A stretch of DNA of 64,000 bases, taken from contig NZ_JAHBBK010000001.1 of NCBI RefSeq assembly GCF_018390515.1, positions 1,860,001 to 1,924,000 of the forward strand. The letters run 5' to 3'. Positions 9,922-18,345 of the stretch are shown here, one piece after another (position 1 is the first letter of the stretch; each line of letters begins with the position of its first letter). Both the position numbers and the translations under genes were made by a program. This DNA comes from Mucilaginibacter sp. Bleaf8 (GTDB taxonomy: Bacteria; Bacteroidota; Bacteroidia; Sphingobacteriales; Sphingobacteriaceae). The notes beneath the pieces are model-generated. The model ran no database searches. It saw nothing but the letters and a program-made list of their open reading frames with translations, and was not told where the DNA came from.

Positions 9922-12900
9922 TTAAAAGGTAAGTGTAATAGTACCACCAAAGGTTCTAACCGGAGGGTTAATAGTAGAGTTACTGATACCTGCCTGGTTG
10001 CCTGTGGTTACACCTGTTGTACCCCCGTTACCAAAATCAGAAGCGCTTGGGCTGAAGGTAAAGTCAGGGTCACCATACATGTTTGATTTAGGAACCCAGA
10101 TAAACAAGTTACGGGCAGTAAACGCAACATTAGCAGATTTTATTACTTTTTGTTTTTTCAACAAGAAAGCTGGTAAATCATATCCAATGTTTAATTCGCG
10201 TAACCTCCATGCTGCAGCGCTGATGATATAGTTAGAAGCTGCTGAACGTGCAGTACCTGTAAAGAAGCTTTCTGGATTATTAAGGGTCACGTTTGTGTTT
10301 GGCACATACTGTCCGTTAACCAGAATAGACGAATTAGGGAAGATAAAGCGTTCGCGGTTGTTAACAGCTGACAACTGAGATACACCTGTCCAGGCCATCG
10401 CATCACCAATATCACTGTAAGCATAATAACCACCTTTATACTCGAAGTTAGCTGTTACGCTTAAACCTTTCCAACGTACATTTGGTGTAATACCAACAAT
10501 CCATTTAGGCAAAGTATTTCCGAAAATTTTAGTGTTAGGATCAGCCGATGGTGTACCTGTACGCGCATCAACAATTACACGACCTTCTGAATCTCTTAAA
10601 TAATCAGTTGCTCTAAGCACAAACGCCGGATAACCTACAGTAGCATAGTTACCTGCATAAGTATAGCCACCTATCGAAACTTCATTCAAATCACCATAAA
10701 CTGAGGTTACTTTGTTTGTGTTATAAGTTGCGTTAACTTTTAAATTTACGTGAACTTTACCAATGTCAACTAACGGAGTAAGTCCTAAGTCCATCTCAAC
10801 ACCTTTGTTTATGAATGATGCAGCGTTGATTGTGTATGAAGTGATACCAATAGCTGATGAGGTGTTGATTGGAATAATTTGGTTAGTATTGTTCTGACGG
10901 AAATAGGTAGCCTCTAAATTAATACGGCTGTCCAAAAAGCCGGCTTCAAAACCAAATTCCAAGTTTTTAATACCTTCTGGTTTTAAGTTACGTACAGTTT
11001 GTGAGTTACTGGCTGTATAACCAGGCAGGTTACCATATGGGAAACCTACAGTTTGCCCGTTAGCCGATTGTGTGAAAGTTGGGGTTAACTGGTATGGGCT
11101 AATATCAGCGTTTGCTGTTTTGCTCCATGCACCTCTTAACTTCAGATAAGAAACGTATTTGTTATCCTTCAAAAACGGAAGCGCATCAGATAAAACCAAT
11201 GAGCCGGTTACACCCGGATAGAAATAAGAGTAATTATTCAGGTCAAGTACAGAGGTTTGTTCCTGACGACCTGTTACCTCAACGTTAGCCCAGCCTTTGT
11301 AGCTTAATGAAGCACTACCATAATATGCTGCCAGTCGGGTACGGCGGCCAGGTGAACTACCTGTTAAGTTACCTGTACGTTGTGAAATATTGTATAAATT
11401 ATCGACAACCAGATTAGTTGCGCCAACACGAGTATCGCGGGAATCGTCTTGACGAACGTAGAAGCCTAAAATACCGGTTAACTTAAAGTCTTCATTAAGC
11501 TGTTTGTTAAAGTTACCAAAAATCTCTTGAGATAAACGCTGGTAACGGTATGAGCGTTCTTCTAAAGTAGCAGGAATTGAGTTAAAACCTCTTACATCAA
11601 TACCAAACTGGTTAGCGGTTTCACCCCTTGAGAATCTTCTTTCATCAATAGTAATGGCATTAATGCCTGCACGATAATTCAGGTTAAACCAATCAGCAAC
11701 TTTAAAATTTAAATTCAGGTTGGTGATCAAGTCTTGTCTTTTACCTGTTTTACGCCAGTTGTCAATCGCAAAATAAGGGTTCAAACCATAATCGGTATAA
11801 TAGTTATTATACTGAGCATAAGGGTTGTTTTCAAAATCTTTGAATTGTTTAAGCGGAATATAACCACCGGTGTTAAACAACAGGTTCATTAAACCTTGAT
11901 TCAGACCAATGTTTTGGGAGCTGTTATAATCACCCATTCCCTCAGCATCAAAGATGTTGTAATTTTGCTGAATGTAATTGGTGTTGATATCTACTTTTAA
12001 ACGGCCATATTCTCTTTGCGCGTTAAGACGAATACCTGTTCTGCGATTTTTATCATCAGGAACGATACCATTAACATTTGCATCCTGTAAGCTCAGGTAG
12101 AAATTTTTATCACCGTAGCTAATGTTATTCTGAATTACAGATCCTGTGTTAAAAAAGGTCTGACGATCATTTTTATTAGAATAAGTGGTAGTTAGCGGAT
12201 CTAATTCAACACCATTACGACGATAATTAGGACCATACTGAATTGTTTCACCAGTATATGCAGGTCCCCATGACCAGTTTTCGGTAGGTGTATAATCACC
12301 TAAACCAGCACTTGTACCACCGCCACCTAAGCCAAACATTGTTTGAAACTTAGGAAAGTAACTAACTTTTTGAAATTGAGTTGAGTTGCTAACCGTGATA
12401 ACAGGTTGATTGTTACGGCTACCTTTTTTAGTAGTTACCACAATTACACCGTTACGTGCATCAGAACCATAAACACCTGCCGCTGCTGCACCTTTAAGTA
12501 CAGTTACATCTTCAATATCATTAGGATTTAAAGATGACAGGTAATTGATATCTGACTGCACACCATCTAATAATAACAAAGGGTTATTATTACCGGTTAA
12601 TGAACGGATACCACGAAGGTTAATTTTAACATTCTCGAATACACCACTGTTAGTGGTAGTAACATTCAAACCAGATACCTTACCTTGCAAACCGTTAGCT
12701 AAGTTTACAGCATTACCAGAATTCAGGGTTTTATTATCTACTGCGGTTGCAGCAAAGCCAATCTCCTTTTTCTGTCTTTTAATACCCAACGCACTGGTAA
12801 TAGTTACTTCTGAAAGCTGTGTTGCTCCGGAAGATGTTAATACCGCGTTAACTGTAGCACCGCTTGCAGGCAATTCAATAGTAGAATAGCCTATAAAGCT

Positions 12901-13119
12901 AAATACTAAAGTTGCACCAGCAGGAGCATTAATTGAATAATGACCTTTAGCGTCTGTTTGAGTGCCAGTTGTAGTGTTTTTAACCCTGACAGTAACTCCC
13001 GGCAGTGTAAGTCCGTCCTCTTTGGCGGTTACAGTACCAGTTACTGTTCTGTTCTGCGCAAATACGTCCACTGTAAACAGCGACAGTATGCACAAACATA
13101 CTAGTAGAAGTTTCTTCAT
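9922..13119 (-). CDS. SusC/RagA-family TonB-dependent outer-membrane importer
   Basis: 1065 aa. Signal peptide 1-21 (VDVFAQ), then a carboxypeptidase-D-like domain at about 23-110 (VTGTVTAKEDGLTLPGVTV, FSFIGYST), a plug domain at about 115-235 with SusC signatures (LQGKVSGLNV, LRGIRSL, PLLLLDGV, DIEDVTVLKGAAAAGVYGS), then the 22-strand beta-barrel ending in a C-terminal Phe (TITLTF). It imports a ligand captured by SusD using TonB energy. It is the first gene of the susC-susD-DUF1735 operon. A promoter-like TTG-N20-TACTTTTA lies about 40 bases upstream. No anti-sigma/ECF pair or hybrid two-component system is adjacent. Confidence 0.96.
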   Translation of the reverse strand: MKKLLLVCLCILSLFTVDVFAQNRTVTGTVTAKEDGLTLPGVTVRVKNTTTGTQTDAKGHYSINAPAGATLVFSFIGYSTIELPASGATVNAVLTSSGATQLSEVTITSALGIKRQKKEIGFAATAVDNKTLNSGNAVNLANGLQGKVSGLNVTTTNSGVFENVKINLRGIRSLTGNNNPLLLLDGVQSDINYLSSLNPNDIEDVTVLKGAAAAGVYGSDARNGVIVVTTKKGSRNNQPVITVSNSTQFQKVSYFPKFQTMFGLGGGGTSAGLGDYTPTENWSWGPAYTGETIQYGPNYRRNGVELDPLTTTYSNKNDRQTFFNTGSVIQNNISYGDKNFYLSLQDANVNGIVPDDKNRRTGIRLNAQREYGRLKVDINTNYIQQNYNIFDAEGMGDYNSSQNIGLNQGLMNLLFNTGGYIPLKQFKDFENNPYAQYNNYYTDYGLNPYFAIDNWRKTGKRQDLITNLNLNFKVADWFNLNYRAGINAITIDERRFSRGETANQFGIDVRGFNSIPATLEERSYRYQRLSQEIFGNFNKQLNEDFKLTGILGFYVRQDDSRDTRVGATNLVVDNLYNISQRTGNLTGSSPGRRTRLAAYYGSASLSYKGWANVEVTGRQEQTSVLDLNNYSYFYPGVTGSLVLSDALPFLKDNKYVSYLKLRGAWSKTANADISPYQLTPTFTQSANGQTVGFPYGNLPGYTASNSQTVRNLKPEGIKNLEFGFEAGFLDSRINLEATYFRQNNTNQIIPINTSSAIGITSYTINAASFINKGVEMDLGLTPLVDIGKVHVNLKVNATYNTNKVTSVYGDLNEVSIGGYTYAGNYATVGYPAFVLRATDYLRDSEGRVIVDARTGTPSADPNTKIFGNTLPKWIVGITPNVRWKGLSVTANFEYKGGYYAYSDIGDAMAWTGVSQLSAVNNRERFIFPNSSILVNGQYVPNTNVTLNNPESFFTGTARSAASNYIISAAAWRLRELNIGYDLPAFLLKKQKVIKSANVAFTARNLFIWVPKSNMYGDPDFTFSPSASDFGNGGTTGVTTGNQAGISNSTINPPVRTFGGTITLTF

Positions 13120-13156
13120 TTTGTTTCTATAAGATCAGTTAATATTTAATTAGTAA

Positions 13157-13187
13157 TAAAAGTAGTATTAAGCTTTCATTAAGTCAA
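13157..13187 (-). promoter_or_regulatory. candidate susC promoter (Bacteroidota -33/-7)
   Basis: Read on the minus strand: TTG at 13187-13185, a 20-base spacer, then TACTTTTA at 13164-13157, one mismatch from TAnnTTTG. It predicts a leader of about 30 nt before the susC ATG. Confidence 0.5.
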
Positions 13188-13244
13188 ATAAAAAGTTAAA
13201 AAATGTTAATAATTCAAACAATATCTAAAAAATAAAAATAAAAG

Positions 13245-13265
13245 GTACTATGTATTGCATAGTAC
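13245..13265. promoter_or_regulatory. perfect inverted repeat, candidate PadR operator
   Basis: GTACTATG-N5-CATAGTAC, with 8-bp perfect arms. The -33 TTG (13255-13257) is the centre of the repeat. ATGT and ACAT half-sites, as reported for PadR-family operators, occur inside it (13250-13253 and 13264-13267). Binding there would block RNA polymerase at the padR promoter. Confidence 0.6.
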
Positions 13266-13286
13266 ATTACAAAACATATATCTTTG
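13255..13286 (+). promoter_or_regulatory. padR-pspC promoter
   Basis: TTG at 13255-13257, 21-base spacer, then TATCTTTG at 13279-13286: an exact match to the Bacteroidota housekeeping consensus. The -7 box ends 4 bases before the ATG at 13291, so the mRNA would be essentially leaderless. Confidence 0.75.
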
Positions 13287-13290
13287 TATC

Positions 13291-13623
13291 ATGATAGTTG
13301 AAAACACACAAACCCAAATGCGCAAAGGGATACTTGAGTATTGTATACTTTGCATTATAGCCAAGGGTGAGATATATGCGTCGGATATTATTGCCGAACT
13401 AAAGCGCGCGCAGCTGCTGGTAGTAGAAGGCACCCTGTATCCCCTGCTTACCCGGCTAAAAAATAATGGTCTGCTTACCTATAACTGGGTTGAATCCACC
13501 TCAGGGCCGCCACGTAAATACTACGTACTTGCTGATGAAGGCCGCAGTGTGCTGGAAAAGCTCGACAAAACCTGGCAGGAATTAGCCTTTGCCGTACAAA
13601 CCTCCATCGAAGGCAGAAAGTAA
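13291..13623 (+). CDS. PadR-family transcriptional regulator
   Basis: 110 aa from ATG 13291 (MIVENTQTQMRKG). A longer upstream frame exists but would start inside the promoter. The winged-helix PadR domain is clear: MRKGILEYCILCIIAKGEIYA (helices 1-2), SDIIAELKRAQLLVVEGTLYPLLTRLKNNGLL (recognition helix block E-G-T-L-Y-P-L-L-x-R-L), the wing SGPPRKYYVL, and a short C-terminal dimerisation helix, which makes it the small subfamily-2 type. It is encoded 23 bases upstream of the PspC-domain gene; this pair recurs in Bacteroidota. Likely autoregulated through the inverted repeat on its own promoter. Confidence 0.93.
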   Translation: MIVENTQTQMRKGILEYCILCIIAKGEIYASDIIAELKRAQLLVVEGTLYPLLTRLKNNGLLTYNWVESTSGPPRKYYVLADEGRSVLEKLDKTWQELAFAVQTSIEGRK

Positions 13624-13646
13624 CCAACATCACTAATCACAACGTC

Positions 13647-15341
13647 ATGAACAAAACAATCATCATTAATATAAACGGGACTGTATTTCACATTGAAGAA
13701 GGAGCCTACGAGCTATTAAAGGAATACATGACTGAAGTAAAACGGCATTTTTTCAATTCGGCCGACAGCTTAGAGATCACAACCGACATCGAGAACCGTA
13801 TTGCGGAAATGTTTACCGACATACTTAACCGCGAAAACCGGCAGGCACTGGTAGATCAGGATGTAAAATATGTAATTGAGCAAATGGGCTCGGTAGAGGA
13901 TTTTGAAACTTTTACCGATGAAGACCCGGCCTACCAAGCAAACACCTACAGCCATAAAAACACTACCGGCCAGCGCCGGCTGTTCCGCGATGCGGACGAT
14001 CACCTGATTGGTGGTGTGTGTGCCGGTATAGCTAACTATTTTGATGCGCCTGCTACTTGGATACGTTTGGCTTTCGCTTTGGCTTTTGCTTTTGCAGGTA
14101 CCGGCTTGTTTTTATACATTATATTATGGATCATTTTGCCAAAGGCCGTAACCCGTGCCGATCGTATGGCAATGAAAGGTGAACCACTGGATTTGCAGGG
14201 GTTTAAAAGAAGCTTTGAGGCTGAGATGAGCATGGTAGGAGGCCGCCTGTCTGATTTGCACCAGGAAGCACGTCCGCTTATTTACAAAACCCGCGATTTT
14301 GTAGGTGATTTTTTTCACCACTTGGGCAAGTTCTTGGGCGGAACGGGTAAAATACTGGTTAAGTTATGTGCTTTGGCTATTATATTAGGCTGTGCAGCAG
14401 GTATTATTGCTACCATTATAAGCGTGGTGCTTGCTTGGGCATTTGGCGATAAAAGTCATTTCTCGGTACCGGATGTCTTTTTTAACTACCGTTACATTGA
14501 CCAGGTTTATGCTGCTTTTGCGCTGGTTGCTATCATTCCGCTGGCGGCCCTTATTATACTGGTAGCCCGTGCAGCATTCAATACTTTGAGCTTTAGCCGA
14601 GGTACGGGTTATACCTTATTAATAGTATGGATATTTTCGTTTGTAGTTTTAGCTTATCATGGTGCACGTGTTGCCAGTGATTTCAGGGAATCGGCCGGGT
14701 TTACGCAAACCATCAATCTAAAGCCTGTAAAAAACCAGACATACCGACTGATGCTGAATGAAATTATGTACCTGACGCCCGAAGACAGCGCCCGCCTGGA
14801 CATCAAAAATCGTTTTAAAAATGTAACCCTCATTGATGATGAGAACGAAAACTTTGAACCGAACCACGTACGCATTGATATTGAAAAGGCGGATGTAAGT
14901 TATCCGGTTTTGGTTGAGGAATTCAGCGCACGTGGCCGTGATTACGAAAGCGCACTTACCCATGCACGTAATGTTCGTTACATATTTACCCAGCAAGATT
15001 CTGTTTTAAAGTTTGATTATAAAATTAGACGCCCTGCAGGCGAGCAATGGCACAATGAATCTGTACGCCTGATACTGAAGCTGCCCCTGCACGCATCGGT
15101 AATTATAGATGATAAGGTAAACCGCTACATTACTAACATGATGGATATCTATGATTGCAATATGCTTAATGGCCGTGAAAGTGGTGCAGCTATATTTGCC
15201 ATGACCGATAGCGGCATGCAATGCAAGGTAGATACCACCCTGGCGGCAAAAGCACGCTCATTAGCTGCGGCAAAAAAAGATACCGTTGTAGCCGACACGT
15301 TGAGGGCTGATACCCCTGTTAAAGCTACCCCGAAAAAATAA
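13647..15341 (+). CDS. PspC-domain membrane protein
   Basis: 564 aa, second gene of the padR operon. N-terminal 1-95 is a cytoplasmic regulatory region common to this Bacteroidota form (MNKTIIININGTVFHIEEGAYE). The PspC domain at about 110-170 has RRLFRDADDHLIGGVCAGIA followed by a membrane helix (LAFALAFAFAGTGLFLYIILWIILP). Three further membrane segments follow at about 235-260, 280-310 and 320-345. The rest is a C-terminal beta-rich domain. PspC proteins belong to envelope-stress (phage-shock) responses; no PspA or PspB is nearby. The role is inferred: envelope stress sensing under PadR control. Confidence 0.9.
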   Translation: MNKTIIININGTVFHIEEGAYELLKEYMTEVKRHFFNSADSLEITTDIENRIAEMFTDILNRENRQALVDQDVKYVIEQMGSVEDFETFTDEDPAYQANTYSHKNTTGQRRLFRDADDHLIGGVCAGIANYFDAPATWIRLAFALAFAFAGTGLFLYIILWIILPKAVTRADRMAMKGEPLDLQGFKRSFEAEMSMVGGRLSDLHQEARPLIYKTRDFVGDFFHHLGKFLGGTGKILVKLCALAIILGCAAGIIATIISVVLAWAFGDKSHFSVPDVFFNYRYIDQVYAAFALVAIIPLAALIILVARAAFNTLSFSRGTGYTLLIVWIFSFVVLAYHGARVASDFRESAGFTQTINLKPVKNQTYRLMLNEIMYLTPEDSARLDIKNRFKNVTLIDDENENFEPNHVRIDIEKADVSYPVLVEEFSARGRDYESALTHARNVRYIFTQQDSVLKFDYKIRRPAGEQWHNESVRLILKLPLHASVIIDDKVNRYITNMMDIYDCNMLNGRESGAAIFAMTDSGMQCKVDTTLAAKARSLAAAKKDTVVADTLRADTPVKATPKK

Positions 15342-15697
15342 ATTACCTTTATAAAGAAGGTTATTGTACCTAATTGGTGCAATAGCCTTCTTATCAAGCT
15401 TACGATTAACCTAACCTCTAATTTCACCGGAAAATTTTTCCGCCATTAACCCAACCCCTACCGTTATTCACCGATGTTTTCTGTACAATTACCGATTTCC
15501 GCAGAAAAACAGCATTCCATACTGTAACCATTTGGCACTTTATTGCATCTTATTGACAAATAAGCAAAGCAGCCAGCTACGGTAAAATAAGAGCAGCGAA
15601 CCATTTTTAGCTTACTAACAAAAATTTAAAAAGACGAAAAATCTTTAACAGGATAACTATTGCCTCAATATTTACATCAAACAACACACTAACGATC
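15342..15697. other. intergenic between pspC and TonB-dependent gene
   Basis: 356 bases. It holds a terminator-like hairpin (15354-15392), then AT-rich sequence with no gene recognised. A short self-complementary GGAAAA/TTTTCC occurs near 15430. No convincing TTG/TAnnTTTG promoter was found for the gene at 15698. Confidence 0.5.
15354..15392 (+). terminator. terminator-like hairpin after pspC
   Basis: 13-bp stem AAGAAGGTTATTG / CAATAGCCTTCTT with one wobble pair and a 13-nt loop. There is no long T run afterwards, so termination is less certain. Confidence 0.5.
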
Positions 15698-18172
15698 ATG
15701 AAATCAATCACATATATCATCTCTTTCGCAACGTGCCTGCTATTTGCCATAGGTACGGCAAAAGCACAAACCGCACCAGGCACGGCAAAAATCACCGGAT
15801 CGCTGGTTACCGAGCAAGGCAAACCTGCCGATTATGCTACCGTTAGTTTGCTTAGGGCAAAAGATTCATCCATTGTAAAAAGCTCATTAAGTAATGAAGC
15901 CGGTGCGTATACGCTTGATCGTATCAGTACAGGTACTTATCTTATTAAAGCTACTATTATCGGCTATAACAAATCATTCAGCAGCCCCATCACCGTGGCT
16001 GCGGGCAGCACTGTAAATGTACCGGTAATCAAGTTACAGCCTGCTACCAACAGCCTTAAAACTGTCAATGTAACCGCCACCAAACCACTTATTGAACGTA
16101 AGGTTGACCGTACCGTAATCAACGTTGAAAACAGCGTACTGGCCGCCGGTAACTCTGCTATGGAGATTTTGGAAAGAGCACCGGGCGTTACTATTGATAA
16201 AGACGATAAGATCAGCCTGCGTGGCAAACAAGGGGTTACGGTTATGATAGATGGTAAGCTTACCTATCTTTCGGCCGATCAGTTAGCCCAGTTTCTGCGC
16301 TCAACCGATGGTAACACCATTCAATCTATTGAAATCATTACCAACCCATCGGCCAAGTACGATGCTGCCGGTAACTCTGGTATCATCAACATCAAAATGA
16401 AAAAGAACCGTTCGGCAGGTACCAACGGCAGCTTTTCGGCCAATGCCGGTTATGGCAGAAACCACAAAGCCAGCAGCTCACTTAACATGAACCACAAAGA
16501 TGGCAACTTAAACATTTTTGGTACTTACAGTTATAACAACAACAAACGCCCGCAGGATATTACACTAAACAGAACAGTAGTTAACAAGGGCGTGCCTACT
16601 TATTATAATGAAGCAACCGATTTTACCGGCAACCGCAGTGCGCACAATTATAAATTAGGTGCCGATTATGATATTAGCAAACGCAACACCATCGGCGTAC
16701 AAATAACTGGCTACAACACCAATTTTGATGCTAACACCTTTAATAACACATTAATCAGCCCAGACCGTATTACGATTAGCAACGTTACCACTACCAGTAA
16801 TCTGGCCAAAGAAAGTTACAACAATATTGCCGCAAATATCAACAATCGCCTTATACTGGATACCACTGGTAAAGAACTAACTATGGATGCCGATTATTCC
16901 TATTTTTATAATAAGCAAAGCAGCAATTATCGTAACAGTTATTTTGCAGCTAATGGTTCTACACTAAATAAATTATCAATATTAGGCAACAACCTACCCA
17001 CTTATATCAACATAGGTACTTTTAAGGCCGATTATACCAACCCAATTGGCAAAACTATGAAGCTGGAAACCGGTGTAAAATTCAGCTATGTACATACTGA
17101 CAATGATTTACGATCAGACTCTGTGTTAAATGTTATGAGTAGCCCCGCTAATCAGGTAAAAGGAACCGATTGGTCTCGTACTAACCTGTATATCTATACT
17201 GAAAATATAAATGCCGGTTATGTAAACTTTAGTAAAACCTGGAAAAAAACTTCATTACAATTAGGTTTAAGAGCAGAGCAAACTAATTCAAAAGGTGATT
17301 CAAAAGATTCTACTAACATCTCCAAAATCAATGACAGGCACTACCTGAACCTTTTTCCAAGCGTATTCCTGAACCATGAAATTTCAGACAAACACAGCAT
17401 CGGCCTCAATTTCAGCCGTCGTATTGATCGCCCAAGCTATGATGATTTGAACAGCTTTACCCAAATCATCAACGCTTACACTTACCAGCAAGGTAACCCT
17501 AACTTAAAGCCACAGTATACCAGCAACTATGAGTTATCTTACACTTATAAAAAGAACTACAATATAACTTTAGGCTACAGCAAAACAACCGATGTAATGG
17601 TAGAAGTGCCACGCCAGATTGATGCGCTGGGCGTTACATTTATTACCCGTGATAACCTGGCTGTGCAAAATGCCTACAACTTAAACATCAGCGCACCATT
17701 TAATTTAACAAAATGGTGGAACAGCAATAATAACCTGACCGGCTTTTATCTGGGCTTTAAAACCAATTCGCCCGAGTTGCAGCTAAACGATGGACAGTAC
17801 GCAGGTAATGTAACCTCTATCAACACCTTTACCGTAAGCAAATCGGTTAAGCTGGAAGGCACCTATAACTACCAGTCGGGCTTAACATATGGCCTGTTCC
17901 ATATCCGCAGCAACTATTCATTTGATGCCGGTATCAGCAAGTCATTTGCAGAGAAAAGAGCAACGCTGAAGTTTTCGGTGAGCGACATTTTCAACACCCG
18001 CCGGCAGTACTTAACCGTGCAGCAAGGCAACCTGAACTTCAATGTGTTCCAGAAAAACGAAACCCGTATTGCCCGCCTTACTTTTACCTACAATTTTGGC
18101 AACACAAAAATTCAGTCAAGAAGACACCAGACCGGTGCTGATGATGAAAAAGGCCGCGTAAAAAGCAACTAA
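15698..18172 (+). CDS. TonB-dependent outer-membrane protein (OMP_b-brl_3 type)
   Basis: 824 aa. Signal peptide 1-24 (IGTAKAQ). A carboxypeptidase-like regulatory domain follows at about 30-115 (ITGSLVTEQGKPADYATVSLL, IIGYNKSF). Then a plug-like domain at about 120-230 (ERAPGVTIDKDDKISLRGKQG, IEIITNPSAKYDAAGNSGIINI), and a long beta-barrel with the typical NFSRRIDRPSYDDLN and YTYQQGNPNLKPQYTSNYE blocks of PF14905. This family is distinct from SusC and has no SusD partner here. The substrate is unknown. It has its own strong terminator, so it is monocistronic. Confidence 0.92.
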   Translation: MKSITYIISFATCLLFAIGTAKAQTAPGTAKITGSLVTEQGKPADYATVSLLRAKDSSIVKSSLSNEAGAYTLDRISTGTYLIKATIIGYNKSFSSPITVAAGSTVNVPVIKLQPATNSLKTVNVTATKPLIERKVDRTVINVENSVLAAGNSAMEILERAPGVTIDKDDKISLRGKQGVTVMIDGKLTYLSADQLAQFLRSTDGNTIQSIEIITNPSAKYDAAGNSGIINIKMKKNRSAGTNGSFSANAGYGRNHKASSSLNMNHKDGNLNIFGTYSYNNNKRPQDITLNRTVVNKGVPTYYNEATDFTGNRSAHNYKLGADYDISKRNTIGVQITGYNTNFDANTFNNTLISPDRITISNVTTTSNLAKESYNNIAANINNRLILDTTGKELTMDADYSYFYNKQSSNYRNSYFAANGSTLNKLSILGNNLPTYINIGTFKADYTNPIGKTMKLETGVKFSYVHTDNDLRSDSVLNVMSSPANQVKGTDWSRTNLYIYTENINAGYVNFSKTWKKTSLQLGLRAEQTNSKGDSKDSTNISKINDRHYLNLFPSVFLNHEISDKHSIGLNFSRRIDRPSYDDLNSFTQIINAYTYQQGNPNLKPQYTSNYELSYTYKKNYNITLGYSKTTDVMVEVPRQIDALGVTFITRDNLAVQNAYNLNISAPFNLTKWWNSNNNLTGFYLGFKTNSPELQLNDGQYAGNVTSINTFTVSKSVKLEGTYNYQSGLTYGLFHIRSNYSFDAGISKSFAEKRATLKFSVSDIFNTRRQYLTVQQGNLNFNVFQKNETRIARLTFTYNFGNTKIQSRRHQTGADDEKGRVKSN

Positions 18173-18198
18173 TACAACCGCCCCAACATATATAGCAC

Positions 18199-18233
18199 AA
18201 AGCCGTCTTTCGGGGAAACCCGGAGACGGCTTT
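18199..18233 (+). terminator. terminator of TonB-dependent gene
   Basis: Stem AAAGCCGTCT / AGACGGCTTT with an inner GGG/CCC pairing. It starts about 27 bases past the stop. Confidence 0.75.
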
Positions 18234-18269
18234 GGCATTGTCCCTCCCTTTCAGCAGGAATCATAAATA

Positions 18270-18307
18270 AAAAGAGCGCAGATGTTTGTCGACATCTGCG
18301 CTCTTTT
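18270..18307. terminator. bidirectional terminator between converging genes
   Basis: 16-bp perfect stem AAAAGAGCGCAGATGT / ACATCTGCGCTCTTTT with a 6-nt loop and A/T runs on both sides. It serves the plus-strand barrel gene and the minus-strand M14 peptidase. Confidence 0.9.
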
Positions 18308-18345
18308 ATTTAGAGGATTCTATTACTATTTCGGAATTAGGTAGC

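Noticed and set aside
7718..13119. Polysaccharide utilisation locus
   Set aside because: SusC/SusD are present but no carbohydrate-active enzyme is in the operon; the GH16 gene is 49 kb away.
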